64,000 nucleotides of DNA from Euglena gracilis (GCA_039621445.1 CP154956.1:11593443-11657442), one strand, 5' to 3'. Shown: positions 1 to 12,570, counted from the stretch's first letter. Notes: generated by a model not told the origin, from the letters alone. A program made the numbers and translations.

Positions 1-669
1 CGAAACGATGTTTTTTTGGCCTCCCGGACCTGGAAAACTGTTTTTGGGCCGAAAATAAGCGTTTTTTCTCGACCCGCCAGCGCCCCGTTTTGGGGGGCCG
101 CGACCCATTGACTTGGGTCAAAACCGGTCAAAAAAGTCGAAAAAATCGAAAAAATTTTTTTTGCCCGAAACGATGTTTTTTTTTTTCTCGGACCCGGAAA
201 AACTGTTTTTGAGCCGAAAACGAGCGTTTTTCGACCCGCCAGCGCCCCGTTTTGGGCCGCCGACCCATTGACTTTTTGTCAAACCCGGTCAAAAAAGTAG
301 AAAAAATAGAAAAAAAAATTTTTTTGCCCGAAACGATGTTTTTTTTTGGCCTCCCGACCCTAAAAAAAAACTGTTTTTGAGCCGAAACGAGCGTTTTTTC
401 GCCGCCAGCGCCCCGTTTTTGGACCGCCGACCCATTAACTTGGGTCAAAACCGGGTCAAAAAAGTCGAAAAAAATCGAAAATTTTTTTTTGCCCAAACGA
501 TGTTTTTTTGGCCTCCCGGACCAAAAACTGTTTTGAGCCGAAAACGAGCGTTCTTCGCCCCGCCCGCCCCGTCTGCCACCCATTGACTTTGGGTCAAAAC
601 CGGGTCAAAAGTCGAAAAAAATCGAAAAAATTTTTTTGCCCCAAACGATGTTTTTTGGCCTCCCGGACC

Positions 670-2926
670 CGGAAAGCTGAGTTTTTTTTGGTAAGAGCGA
701 AGCTTCCACCCGCCCCCCCCGCCCCCCCCCCCCGCCGCCCCCCCCCCGGGTGGGCCACCCGGGAACCGACGATCACCGTGATCCCGCCCGGTTCCCGATT
801 TTTTTTCTTCTCCGCGACCACTGGATTTTTTTCCGAATATGGGTTGACCCCCAACTCCCGCCGGCCCGAGTTATTCGCGAGGGGTGGTCTCCCAAATAGC
901 TCAGCTCTACGTCACACCCTTGTCGCTGAGCTCTTATCTCTTTAGAGTAAGAGCGAAGCTTACCACCGGGGCCGGAGGGGGGGTCGGACCCCCCCGCCCC
1001 CCCCGCCCCCCCCCGCCCCCCCCGCCCCCCCTGGGTAGGTCCGGAAACCCTAGCATTATCTATGTGACTTGATTTCTTGGTTCCCTAAGTTAATCTCCTA
1101 CAGGTTAGGGCACGGTCCTTAGTCCCTCCATAGCCCTTCGTTTACCCGCAACTCTCCGCTAGTCCGGAGATATGGCCCGAGCAAAAAAGTTGTCTACCGT
1201 TTTTTTTTTTTGGTAAATTTCCAGGTCATTTTGGGGTCAAAAAATCGAAAAATTCAAAATATCTCGAAAACGCCGGGGAGTTGCGAAAAAGTAAAGAGGA
1301 CGTCATTCCTCAACTTTGGGACGCCCGATCGATCGGTATGCGCGGTTTGGGCCGACTCCCCGCCTAGCCCGAGATACGGCCGTTTTGGGGTTTTGGGCCA
1401 GTTGGGCCAGTTTTGGCCATTTCGGGCCCGTTCGGGGCCCGAAACCGTAATTTGCCCGTATCTCGGGCTAGACGGGGAGTTGGAGCCCAAACCAGGGGGT
1501 CAATCATTAGGTTTAGGGGGGGAGTTTGACCGTTTTTGGGGTTCCCGGGGTCTGGTTGTGCCACTTTGGGCCATTTTTGGGTATTCGGGGACCCCTGCGG
1601 CGGTTCGAGGGCCGCCGGGGTGGGGCCTAAAAATCGAAAATTTCAAAATATCTCGAAAACGCTGCGGAGTTGAGGAAAAGTGATGGCGACCTTATTTGAC
1701 GACCTTGGAACGCCCTATCGATCGGTATGCGCGGTTTGGGACAACTCCTCGCCGGGCCCGAGATTCGGCCGTTTTGGCGGTTTCGGGCCCGTTTGGCTAG
1801 TTCTGGCCCGTTCAGGGCCCGAAACCGTAAATTGGCCGTATCTCGGGCTAGACGGGGAGTTGGGACCCAAACTGGGGGTCAAACATTACGTTTAGGGGGG
1901 GGGGGGTTTGACCGTTTTTTGGGGTTCCCGGGGTCTGGTTGTGCGATTTTGGGCCAGTTTTTGGGTGTTCGGGGACACCACCGGGCGCCGTCAGGGCGGC
2001 TGGGCGAAGGGGGGTCGGGTGGCAGGTCGGGACCCAAAATTTTGAAAAATTTTTTTCGCTCAAAAACACTTTTTTTCACTTCAGAACATCAATAAAAGTG
2101 TTTTTGAGCGAAAAAAATTTTTTCCGACCCGGACCCCCCCCCATACCCCCCCCCAGGATGGCCCCCCCCCCCTGGCCGGTGGACTTAGCCATTTTTGGGT
2201 CAAAACGTCGAAAAAACTCAAAAAAAAATTTTTGCCCCAAACCATGACTTTTGACCTCCCGGACCCGAAAAAAGTGTTTTTGAGCCGAAAATGAGCGTTT
2301 TTCGACCCGCCGGCGCCCCGTTTTGGGCCACCAACCCATGACTTTGGGTCAAAACCGGGTCAAAAAAGTCCAAAAAAATCGAAAAAAATTTTTTGCCCGA
2401 AACGATGTTTTTTGGCCTCCCGGACCCGGAAAAACTGTTTTTGAGCCGAAAACCAACGTTTTTCGACACGCCATCGCCCCGTTTTGGGCCGCCAACCCAT
2501 TGACTTTGGGTCAAAACCGGGTCAAAAAAGTCGAAAAAAATCGAAAAAAAAATTTTTTGCCCGAAACGATGTTTTTTGGCCTCCCAGACCCGGAAAAACT
2601 GTTTTTGAGCCGAAAATGAGCGTTTTTTCGACCCGCCAGCCCCGTTTTGGGCCGCCGACCCATTGACTTTGGGTCAAAACCGGGTCAAAAAAGTCGAAAA
2701 AATCGAAAAAAAAAATTTTTTGCCCGAAACGATGTTTTTTGGCCTCCCGGACCTGGAAAAACTGTTTTTGAGCCGAAAACGAGCGTTCTTCGCCCCGCCA
2801 GCGCCCCGTCTTGGGCCTTTTGACCCATTGACTTTGGGTCAAAACCGGGTCAAAAAGTCGAAAAAAATCGAAAAAAAATTTTTTTTTTGAAACGATGTTT
2901 TTTGGCCTCCCGGACCCGGAAAAATT
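670..2926. repeat. Satellite unit A (diverged first unit)
   Basis: Degenerate start of the higher-order unit: the module that normally reads GCTGAGCTCTTATCCC is shortened to a GCTGAG remnant near 675. It is followed by the C-rich spacer, the AGAGCTCAGCTCTACGTCAC phrase variant near 897, a second C-rich tract (about 985-1035), the hairpin block (1178-2070) and monomers from about 2170. Upstream sequence 1-669 is monomer repeats with indels in A and T runs. Confidence 0.75.
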
Positions 2927-5396
2927 GCTGAGCTCTTATCCCTTTATGGGTAAGGTCGAAGCTTACCACCGGCGCCCCCCCTCGACCCCCCCCTCCCCCC
3001 GCCCCCCCCCCCGGTCGGGGCCACCTCGGGAACCGACGGATTATCACCCCCCCCCCCCCGCCCGGTTCCCGGATTTTTTTTTCTTCACCCGCGAGCCACT
3101 CGATTTCTAGTTTCCGAATCACCTGGCTTTGACCGCCATCTCCCCGCCAGGCCCGAGTTATTCACGCGCGAAGGGGTGGTCTCCCAAAGAGCTCAGCTCT
3201 ACGTCACACCCTGGTCGCTGAGCTCTTATCTCTTTAGAGTAAGAGCGAAGCTTACCACCGGGGCCGGAGGGGGGGTCGGACACCCCCCGCCCCCCCCCCC
3301 CCCCCCCCCCGCCCCCCCCCGCCCCCCCCCGCCCCCCCCTGGGTAGGTCCGGAAACCCTAGGATTATCGATGTGACTGGATTTTGTGGCCCCCAAAGTTA
3401 ATGGCCTATAGGTTAGGGGACGGTCCCTAGTACCTCCAGAGCCCTTCGGTTACCCGCAACTCTCCGCCAGTCCGGAGATATGGCCCGAGCAAAAAAGTTG
3501 TCTACCGTTTTTTTTTCCGGGGAAATTTCCAGGTCATTTTGGGGTCAAAAAATCGAAAAATTCAAAATATCTCGAAAACGCCGGGGAGTTGCGAAAAAGT
3601 AAAGAGGACGTCATTCCTCAACTTTGGGACGCCCGATCGATCGGTATGCGCGGTTTGGGCCGACTCCCCGCCTAGCCCGAGATACGGCCGTTTTGGGGTT
3701 TTGGGCCAGTTGGGCCAGTTTTGGCCATTTCGGGCCCGTTCGGGGCCAGAAACCGTAATTTGCCCGTATCTCGGGCTAGACGGGGAGTTGGAGCCCAAAC
3801 CAGGGGGTCAATCATTAGGTTTAGGGGGGGGGTTTGACCGTTTTTTGGGGTTCCCGGGGTCTGGTTGTGCCATTTTGGGCCATTTTTGGGTATTCGGGGA
3901 CCCCTGCGGGGGTTCGAGGGCCGCCGGGCTGGGGTCTAAAAATCGAAAATTTCAAAATATCTCGAAAACGCTGCGGAGTTAGGGGAAAGTGATGGCGACC
4001 TTATTTGACGACCTTGGAACGCCCTATCGATCGGTATGCGCGGTTTGGGACAACTCCTCGCCGGGCCCGAGATTCGGCCGTTTTGGGGGTTTCGGGCCCG
4101 TTTGGCTAGTTCTGGCCCGTTCAGGGCCCGAAACCGTAAATTGGCCGTATCTCGGGCTAGACGGGGAGTTGGGACCCAAACTGGGGGTCAAACATTACGT
4201 TTAGGGGGGGGGGGTTGACCGTTTTTTGGGGTTCCCGGGGTCTGGTTGTGCGATTTTGGGCCAGTTTTTGGGTGTTCGGGGACACCACCGGGCGCCGTCA
4301 GGGCGGCTGGGCGAAGGGGGGTCGGGTGGCAGGTCGGGACCCAAAATTTTGAAAAATTTTTTTCGCTCAAAAACACTTTTTTTCACTTCAGAACATCAAT
4401 AAAAGTGTTTTTGAGCGAAAAAATTTTTTTCCGACCCGGACCCCCCCCCATACCCCCCCCCAGGATGGCCCCCCCCCCCCTGGCCGGTGGACTTAGCCAT
4501 TTTTGGGTCAAAACGTCGAAAAAACTCAAAAAAAAAATTTTGCCCCAAACCATGACTTTTGACCTCCCGGACCCGAAAAAAGTGTTTTTGAGCCGAAAAT
4601 GAGCGTTTTTCGACCCGCCGGCGCCCCGTTTTGGGCCACCAACCATGACTTTGGGTCAAAACCGGGTCAAAAAAGTCCAAAAAAATCGAAAAAATTTTTT
4701 TGCCCGAAACGATGTTTTTTGGCCTCCCGGACCCGGAAAAACTGTTTTTGAGCCGAAAACGAGCGTTTTTCGACCCGCCAGCGCCCCGTTTTGGGCCACC
4801 AACCCATTGACTTTGGGTCAAAACCGGGTCAAAAAAGTCGAAAAAAACGAAAAAAAAATTTTGTTCCCGAAACAATGTTTTTTGGCCTCCTGGACGGAAA
4901 AAAACTGTTTTTGAGCCGAAAACGAGCGTTTTTCGACCCGCCAGCGCCCCGTTTTGGGCCGCCGACCCATTGACTTTGGGTCAAAACCGGGTCAAAAAAG
5001 TCGAAAAAATCGAAAAAAAATTTTTTTTGCCCGAAACGATGTTTTTTGGCCTCCCGGACCCGGAAAAACTGTTTTTGAGCCGAAAACGAGCGTTTTTCGC
5101 CCCGCCAGCGCCCCGTTTTGGGCCGCCGACCCATTGACTTTGGGTCAAAACCGGGTCAAAAAAGTCGAAAAAAATCGAAAATTTTTTTTTGCCCGAAACG
5201 ATGTTTTTTGGCCTCCCGGACCTGGAAAAACTGTTTTTGAGCCGAAAACGAGCGTTCTTCGCCCCGCCAGCGCCCCGTCTTGGGCCTTTTGACCCATTGA
5301 CTTTGGGTCAAAACCGGGTCAAAAAAGTCGAAAAAAATCGAAAAAAAATTTTTTGCCCGAAACGATGTTTTTTGGCCTCCCGGACCCGGAAAAATC
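2927..5396. repeat. Satellite unit B
   Basis: Complete unit of 2470 bp between two copies of GCTGAGCTCTTATCCC. Hairpin block 3470-4370, monomers about 4490-5396. Nearly identical to unit C apart from homopolymer lengths, which indicates recent homogenisation. Confidence 0.85.
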
Positions 5397-5457
5397 GCTG
5401 AGCTCTTATCCCTTTATGGGTAAGAGCGAAGCTTACCACCGGCGAAACCCCCCCCCG

Positions 5458-5489
<32 letters not shown>

Positions 5490-5754
5490 GTCGGGGCCAC
5501 CTCGGGAACCGACGGATTATCACCGTGATCCCCGCCCGGTTCCCGGATTTTTTTTTCTTCAGCCGCGAGCCACTGGATTTCTAGTTTCCGAATCACCTGG
5601 GTTTGACCCCCAACTCCCCGCCAGGCCCGAGTTATTCACGCGCGAAGGGGTGGTCTCCCAAAGAGCTCAGCTCTACGTCACACCCTGGTCGCTGAGCTCT
5701 TATCTCTTTAGAGTAAGAGCGAAGCTTACCACCGGGGCCGGAGGGGGGGTCGGA

Positions 5755-5789
5755 CCCCCCCTCCCTCCCCCCCCCCCCCCCCCGCCCCC

Positions 5790-5827
<38 letters not shown>

Positions 5828-5830
5828 CCG

Positions 5831-5873
<43 letters not shown>

Positions 5874-5892
5874 CCCCCCCCCGCCCCCCCCT
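5755..5892. repeat. Near-pure poly-C tract
   Basis: About 138 bases that are almost all C, with only scattered G and T. Shorter versions occur at the same place in the other units (about 985-1035, 3280-3345, 8290-8380, 9310-9385). The opposite strand is G-rich enough to form quadruplexes in principle (inference). Exact length is doubtful because such tracts are hard to sequence. Confidence 0.85.
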
Positions 5893-6009
5893 GGGTAGGT
5901 CCGGAAACCCTAGGATTATCGATGTGACTGGATTTCGTGGCCCCCAAAGTTAATGGCCTATAGGTTAGGGGACGGTCCCTAGTACCTCCAGAGCCCTTCG
6001 GTTACCCGC

Positions 6010-6930
6010 AACTCTCCGCCAGTCCGGAGATATGGCCCGAGCAAAAAAGTTGTCTACCGTTTTTTTTCCGGGGAAATTTCCAGGTCATTTTGGGGTCAAA
6101 AAATCGAAAAATTCAAAATATCTCGAAAACGCCGGGGAGTTGCGAAAAAGTAAAGAGGACGTCATTCCTCAACTTTGGGACGCCCGATCGATCGGTATGC
6201 GCGGTTTGGGCCGACTCCCCGCCTAGCCCGAGATACGGCCGTTTTGGGGTTTTGGGCCAGTTGGGCCAGTTTTGGCCATTTCGGGCCCGTTCGGGGCCAG
6301 AAACCGTAATTTGCCCGTATCTCGGGCTAGACGGGGAGTTGGAGCCCAAACCAGGGGGTCAATCATTAGGTTTAGGGGGGGGTTTTGACCGTTTTTTGGG
6401 GTTCCCGGGGTCTGGTTGTGCCATTTTGGGCCATTTTTGGGTATTCGGGGACCCCTGCGGGGGTTCGAGGGCCGCCGGGCTGGGGTCTAAAAATCGAAAA
6501 TTTCAAAATATCTCGAAAACGCTGCGGAGTTAGGGGAAAGTGATGGCGACCTTATTTGACGACCTTGGAACGCCCTATCGATCGGTATGCGCGGTTTGGG
6601 ACAACTCCTCGCCGGGCCCGAGATTCGGCCGTTTTGGCGGTTTCGGGCCCGTTTGGCTAGTTCTGGCCCGTTCAGGGCCCGAAACCGTAAATTGGCCGTA
6701 TCTCGGGCTAGACGGGGAGTTGGGACCCAAACTGGGGGTCAAACATTACGTTTAGGGGGGGGGGGTTTGACCGTTTTTTGGGGTTCCCGGGGTCTGGTTG
6801 TGCGATTTTGGGCCAGTTTTTGGGTGTTCGGGGACACCACCGGGCGCCGTCAGGGCGGCTGGGCGAAGGGGGGTCGGGTGGCAGGTCGGGACCCAAAATT
6901 TTGAAAAATTTTTTTCGCTCAAAAACACTT
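6010..6930. repeat. Hairpin-bearing block of the satellite (example copy)
   Basis: Holds the phrase ACTCCCCGCCTAGCCCGAGA near 6214 and its near-complement about 110 bp later (near 6315-6345), giving a stem of about 27 bp with a long loop. A second such pair lies near 6605 and 6695-6722. The same paired phrases recur in the blocks at 1178-2070, 3470-4370, 8510-8760 and 9510-10400 and keep their pairing through substitutions. Role unknown. Confidence 0.7.
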
Positions 6931-7957
6931 TTTTTCACTTCAGAACATCAATAAAAGTGTTTTTGAGCGAAAAAAAATTTTCCGACCCGGCCCCCCCCCC
7001 CCATACCCCCCCCCAGGATGGCCCCCCCCCTGGCCGGTGGACTTAGCCATTTTTGGGTCAAAACGTCGAAAAAACTCAAAAAAAAATTTTTTGCCCCAAA
7101 CCATGACTTTTGACCTCCCGGACCCGAAAAAAGTGTTTTTGAGCCGAAAATGAGCGTTTTTCGACCCGCCGGCGCCCCGTTTTGGGCCACCAACCCATGA
7201 CTTTGGGTCAAAACCGGGTCAAAAAAGTCCAAAAAAATCGAAAAAAATTTTTTGCCCGAAACGATGTTTTTTGGCCTCCCGGACCCGGAAAAACTGTTTT
7301 TGAGCCGAAAACGAGCGTTTTTCGACCCGCCAGCGCCCCGTTTTGGGCCGCCGACCCATTGACTTTGGGTCAAAACCGGGTCAAAAAAGTCGAAAAAATC
7401 GAAAAAAAAAATTTTTTTGCCCGAAACGATGTTTTTTGGCCTCCCGGACCCGGAAAAACTGTTTTTGAGCCGAAAACGAGCGTTTTTCGCCCCGCCGGCG
7501 CCCCGTTTTGGGCCGCCGACCCATTCATTGACTTTGGGTCAAAACCGGGTCAAAAAAGTCGAAAAAAATCGAAAAAAAAAATTTTTTTGCCCGAAACGAT
7601 GTTTTTTGGCCTCCCGGACCCGGAAAAACTGTTTTTGAGCCGAAAACGAGCGTTTTTCGCCCCGCCAGCGCCCCGTTTTGGGCCGCCGACCCATTGACTT
7701 TGGGTCAAAACCGGGTCAAAAAAGTCGAAAAAAATCGAAAATTTTTTTTTTGCCCGAAACGATGTTTTTTGGCCTCCCGGACCTGGAAAAACTGTTTTTG
7801 AGCCGAAAACGAGCGTTCTTCGCCCCGCCAGCGCCCCGTCTTGGGCCTTTTGACCCATTGACTTTGGGTCAAAACCGGGTCAAAAAAGTCGAAAAAAATC
7901 GAAAAAAAATTTTTTGCCCGAAACGATGTTTTTTGGCCTCCCGGACCCGGAAAAATC

Positions 7958-9238
7958 GCTGAGCTCTTATCCCTTTATGGGTAAGAGCGAAGCTTACCAC
8001 CGGCGAAACCCCCCCTCGACCCCCCCCTCCCCCCGCCCCCCCCCCCCGGGTCGGGGCCACCTCGGGAACCGACGGATTATCACCGTGATCCCCGCCCGGT
8101 TCCCGGATTTTTTTTTCTTCAGTCGCGAGCCACTGGATTTCTAGTTTCCGAATCACCTGGGTTTGACCCCCAACTCCCCGCCAGGCCCGAGTTATTCACG
8201 CGCGAAGGGGTGGTCTCCCAAAGAGCTCAGCTCTACGTCACACCCTGGTCGCTGAGCTCTTATCTCTTTAGAGTAAGAGCGAAGCTTACCACCCCCCCGA
8301 AACACCCCCCCTGCCACCCCCCCCCCCCCCCCCCCGCAGCCCCCCCCCCCCCCCCCCCGCCCCCCCCGCCCCCCCCCCACTCGAGTAGGCAATGGCACCC
8401 GCGGATTATCGATGTGACCTGATTTCCGGACCCGAGAAGTTAATAGCCTATAGGTTAGGAGATGGTCCCTAGTTTGTCCAGAGCCCTCACTTTGCCCCCA
8501 ACTCCCCGCCAGTCCGGAGATATGGCCCGAGCAAAAAAGTTGTCTACCGTTTTTTTTCCAAAGAAATTTTGTTGGACCGGCAACAGGGGGTCATTTTTGG
8601 GGTCAAAAAATCGAAAAATTCAAAATATCTCGAAAACGCCGGGGAGTTGAGAAAAACTGAAGAGCACCTCATTCCACAACTTTGGGACGCCCTATCCACC
8701 GGTATGCGCAGTTTGGGCCAACTCCCCGCCTGGCCCGAGATATGGCCGTTTTTCGGTCCAAATGGCCGTTTTGTACACTTTTCCCACTGTCCGACTTAGC
8801 CGTTTTCGGGCCAAAAAGTCGAAAAAAATCGAAATTTTTTTTTTCGCCCAAAACAATGTTTTTTGGCCTCCCGGACCCGGAAAAAGTGTTTTTGAGCTGA
8901 AAACGACCGTTTTTCGACCCGCCGGCGCCCCGTTTTGGTTCGCCAACCCATTGACTTTGGGTCAAAACCGGGTCAAAAAAGTCGAAAAAAATCGAAAAAA
9001 ATTTTTTTCGCCCAAAACCATGTTTTTTGACCTCCCGGACCCGTAAAAAGTGTTTTTGAGCCAAAAATGAGCGTTTTTCGACCACCAGCGCCCCGTTTTG
9101 GGCCGCCAACCCATTGATTTTGGTCAAAACCGGGCCAAAAAAGTCGAAAAAAATCGAAAAAAATTTTTGCCCCAGAACAATGTTTTTTGGCCTCCCTGAC
9201 CCGGAAAAACTGTTTTTGAGCCGAAAATGAGCGTTTTT
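7958..9238. repeat. Satellite unit D, shortened
   Basis: Starts with the same two spacer modules but has only one hairpin-block half (8510-8760) and a few monomers (8790-9238), so it is a truncated or rearranged unit. It ends at the CCCGGGCCGGGCCGGGG phrase near 9238. Confidence 0.75.
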
Positions 9239-10998
9239 CCCGGGCCGGGCCGGGGTGGTCTTCCAAAGAGCTCAGCTCTACGTCACACCCTGGTCGCTGA
9301 GCTCTTATCTCTGGTCGACCCCCCCCCCCCCCCCCCCCCCCCCGCCCCCCCCCCCCCCCCCCCCGCCCCCCCCCCGCCCCCCCCTGGGTAGGTCGGGGCA
9401 CCCGAGGATTATCGATGTGATTGGATTTCCGGGCCCCCAAAGTGAATAGCCTATAGGTTAGGGGACGATCCCTAGTTTCTCCAGAGCCCTTCGGTTACCC
9501 GCAACTCCCCGCCAGTCCGGAGATATGGCCCGAGCAAAAAAGTTGTCTACCGTTTTTTTTTTCGGGGAAATTGCAGGGCCATTTTGGGGTCAAAAAATCG
9601 AAAAATTGAAAATATCTCGAAAACCCCGCGGAGTTGAGGAAAAGTAAAGAGGACGTCATTCCACAACTTTGGGACGCCCGATCGATCGGTATGCGCGATT
9701 TGGGCCAACTCCTCGCCTAGCCCGAGATACGGCCGATTTGGTGTTTTGGGCCAGTTTGGCCAGTTTTGGCCATTTCGGGCCCATTCGGGGCCCGAAACCG
9801 TAATTTGCCCATATCTCGGGCTAGACGAGGAGTTGGAGCCCAAACCAGGGGGTCAATCATTAGGTTTAGGGGGGGTTTTGACCGTTTTTTGGGGTTCCCG
9901 GGGCCTGGTTGTGCGATTTTGGGCCATTTTTGGGTGTTCGGGGACCCCTGCGGGGGTTCGAGGGCGGCCGGGCTGGGGGCCAAAAATCGCAAAATTCAAA
10001 ATATCTCGAAAACGCTGCGGAGTTGAGGAAAAGTGATGGCGACCTCATTTGACGACCTTGGAACGCCCTATCGATCGGTATGCGCGGTTTGGGACAACTC
10101 CTCGCCTAGCCCGAGATAGGGCCGTTTTGGGGGTTTTGGGCCAGTTTTGCCAGTTCTGGCCATTTCGGGCCCGAAACCGTAATTTGCCCATATCTCGGGC
10201 TACACGAGGAGTTGGAGCCCAAACCAGGGGGTCAATCAATAGGTTTAGGGGGGGGGGGGGTTGACCGTTTTTTGGGGTTCCCGGGGCCTGATTGTGCAAT
10301 TTTGGGCCAGTTTTGGGTATTCGGGGACCCCACCGGCGCTGTCAGGGCGGTTGGGCCACGGGGGTCGGGTGGCAGGTCGGGACCCAAAATTTTGAAATTT
10401 TTTTTTCGCTCAAAAACACTTTTTTTCACTTCAGAACATCAAAAAAAGTGTTTTTGAGCGAAAAAAAATTTTCCGACCCGGACCCCCCCCATGCCACCCC
10501 CCCCCGCCATGGGGCCCGCCCCCTGGCCGCTGGACTTAGCCATTTTTTCAAAAAGTCGAAAAAATTCGAAAAAAAATTTTTTGCCCAAAACCATTATTTT
10601 TGACCTCCCGGACCCGAAAAAAGTGTTTTCGAGCCAAAACTGAGCGTTTTTCGACCCGCCAGCGCCCCGTTTTGGGCCAGCAACCCATTGATTTTGGGTC
10701 AAAATCAGGTCAAAAAAGTCGAAAAAAATCGAAAAAAAATTTTTTGCCCGAAACGATGTTTTTTGGCCTCCCGGACCCGGAAAAACTGTTTTTGAGCCGA
10801 AAATGAGCGTTTTGCGACCCGCCAGCGCCCCGTTTTGGGCCACAAACCCATGACTTTGGGTCAAAACCGGTCAAAAAAGTCGAAAAAAATAGAAAAAAAT
10901 TTTGGCCCCAAAACGATTTTTTTTGGCCTCCCTGACCAAGAAAAACTGTTTTTGAGCCGAAAATGAGCGTTTTCCCGGGCCGGGCCGGGGTGGTCTCC
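9239..10998. repeat. Satellite unit E, terminal partial unit
   Basis: Begins at CCCGGGCCGGGCCGGGG, has one C-rich spacer (about 9310-9385), a hairpin block (9510-10400) and about three monomers, then a second CCCGGGCCGGG phrase near 10974 and an abrupt end of the array. Confidence 0.75.
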
Positions 10999-11030
10999 CA
11001 AAGAGCTCTACGTCACACCCTGGTCACGTT

Positions 11031-11862
11031 ATCCCCCCCCTAAATGACCCCCCCCCCCTAGATGACCCTTTGGGGGGTCCTGAAGCAACATTAATTTAGT
11101 CATTTAGGTCATTTAGGTCATTTAGGGGGGGGCAGTGGCGCCATCTTTTAAATTCCTTATATGGAAACTGCTTGGGGACCCCAAACCCCCGAGCTGTTCC
11201 CACCCCCCGTACTGTTCCCATTGGGCTGTAAAGGGTTCAGGGGGCGGGAATAGGACGGGAACAGGTTTGGGGGGGGGGCTGTCAAAAAAACGGGGTTGCA
11301 CAGAAATCAGGAATGCGGATCGGTGCAAAGAAGCAAATGGAAAACAATCACCACCTCCAAAAACTCCAATTCAAATGAAACAAAAAAGGTTCAAACAAAG
11401 CAAATGCATCGGGGAGATTTGCGCGCTGTCTCAACCGTCTCAAATTTTTTTGTGTTTAATTTCTTCCCCCCCCAGGGGGATCAGGGGGATTTTTTTCGCG
11501 TTTGCCGCCCTGTTTCCTGGAACACTGTTCTCGTTCCATCCCAAAGTTCAAAAGAGTACCATTACCCCCCAAATGACCCCCCTCTTGTCCTGGTCCAGAC
11601 CCCGGAGGGTCACTTAGAGGGGGGGTTACTTGGGGGGGGGTCGGGAAAAAAGGGTCTCGGACACCCCCCTACCCCTTTTTTCGGAATTTTTTTTGCGAAA
11701 TTTGTGTTATCTGGCATCATTTCCACCAGAAGGAAAACTCACTTTTCTAAAAATCTCAAAAAAATCGGTCGTTTTTGAAGACTTTTTTCTTGAAAAAATT
11801 TCCATTGTCTAGGCCTGGACCCCGGAGGGTCATTTAGGGAGGGGGTCGTTTAGGGGGGGCGG
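11031..11862. mobile_element. Inverted-repeat element with CCCCCCCTAAATGACC ends
   Basis: Left end near 11033 reads CCCCCCCTAAATGACC; the right end near 11840-11858 is its near reverse complement (GGTCRTTTAGGGGGGG type). Related phrases (GACCCCGGAGGGTCATTTAG) occur at 11598 and 11819. No transposase is visible and no clean target duplication was found. Likely a non-autonomous DNA element. Confidence 0.5.
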
Positions 11863-11959
11863 TAATGGTAATGGTCCAAGGTGCGACCAGAACACCGCCC
11901 ATGGAAATCATCAACAACGAGAGCCATGAATGCATCCGTGTCTGACACTCTTCATCTGC

Positions 11960-12125
11960 GGGGACAAGGCAGTACAGTTGGTCAAACCTTGGGACCCCCC
12001 CCCTGTACAGTTCCAACCCCCCCTCCCGGGACCCCCCCCCTCCCCCCCACTTCCAACCCCCCCGAGACAGATGAAAATTTTTTTAAAAAAACGGCTTGTT
12101 TTTTTGAAACAAAAAAACATGCTTT
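11960..12125. repeat. Dispersed GCAGTACAG repeat, copy 1
   Basis: Contains GGCAGTACAGTTGG, a C-rich tract, a second CTGTACAGTT and the phrase CCCCCGAGACAGATGAAAAT, all shared in the same order with 21550-21890 and (reverse strand) 49640-49866. A shorter copy is at 13265-13375. Confidence 0.6.
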
Positions 12126-12570
12126 TTTAAGGGGGTGGTGCGGGTCGCGGGGGGTCATGGGGGGGGGGTCAATTGGTGGGGGGGTCATGGGGGAAGTGTG
12201 ACACTTTGCAGGTAGCTGGGAGGCAACATCCATGACGTGGTATCGTGATAAAATTGGTCATTTTTTGAAAAGGGAATCTTGTTAGGATTTTCTTGACCAA
12301 CACGTTTTTGGGATGAAGTTTGGGCCACTATTGACAAAATTCCGTTTTGGGTGGGGAAATGCACCAGTTTTTGGCACTTCTTTCAGGGGAAAAGATTTTT
12401 GGCCATTTTGGGTGTGAAGGTGCATTGGGTGGACAAGGATACATGAAAATTCATTGTTTTTTTTAAAAAAAATGCTTTTAAAAAAGAATGGCGAAGGATT
12501 GGGGGTAGTACTCCCTAAAATGGCCATTTTTTGAGGAAAAGGTTTTAAGGTCATTTTTTTGGTCATCAAA
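12125..12570. repeat. Dispersed GGGGGTGGTGCGGGTC repeat, copy 1
   Basis: Shares with 14910-15625 the phrases GGGGGTGGTGCGGGTC, GGAGGCARCATCCATGACGT, GTGGGGAAATGCACCA-type and TTGGCCATTTTGGGTGTGAA, in the same order. No coding potential is convincing. Probably two copies of one unknown transposable element. Confidence 0.55.

Larger units (their letters stand above)
5397..7957. repeat. Satellite unit C
   Basis: Complete unit of 2561 bp. It contains the longest C-rich tract of the array (5755-5892), a hairpin block at 6010-6930 and about five monomers from 7090 to 7957. Monomer spacing measured at the ACGATG landmark is 165, 170, 163 and 164 bp (7261, 7426, 7596, 7759, 7923). Confidence 0.85.
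1..10998. repeat. Higher-order tandem satellite array
   Basis: Seen: the same order of modules recurs, marked by the phrase GCTGAGCTCTTATCCC at 2927, 5397 and 7958, which gives units of 2470 and 2561 bp; a degenerate unit begins near 670 and shortened ones follow 7958. Each full unit has a first C-rich spacer, a second C-rich spacer, a hairpin block and a run of 163-170 bp monomers. Open frames in it are proline/glycine or F/K-rich translations of homopolymers and are not convincing genes. Inference: a satellite such as heterochromatin or a centromere-like array; the function is unknown. The array ends near 10998, where TIR-type repeats begin. Confidence 0.9.

Noticed and set aside
5353-5898. 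Long proline-rich or glycine-rich open frame
   Set aside because: It is the translation of poly-C tracts in the satellite; the reverse frame is poly-Gly. No non-repetitive domain.
1-10990. Many F/K-rich frames with repeated EPKTSVFRPASAPF-like peptides
   Set aside because: They are readings of the 163-170 bp satellite monomer, present in several frames and broken by homopolymer indels.
1-10998. CRISPR array
   Set aside because: Repeats are tandem and lack unique spacers of constant length; the DNA is eukaryotic.
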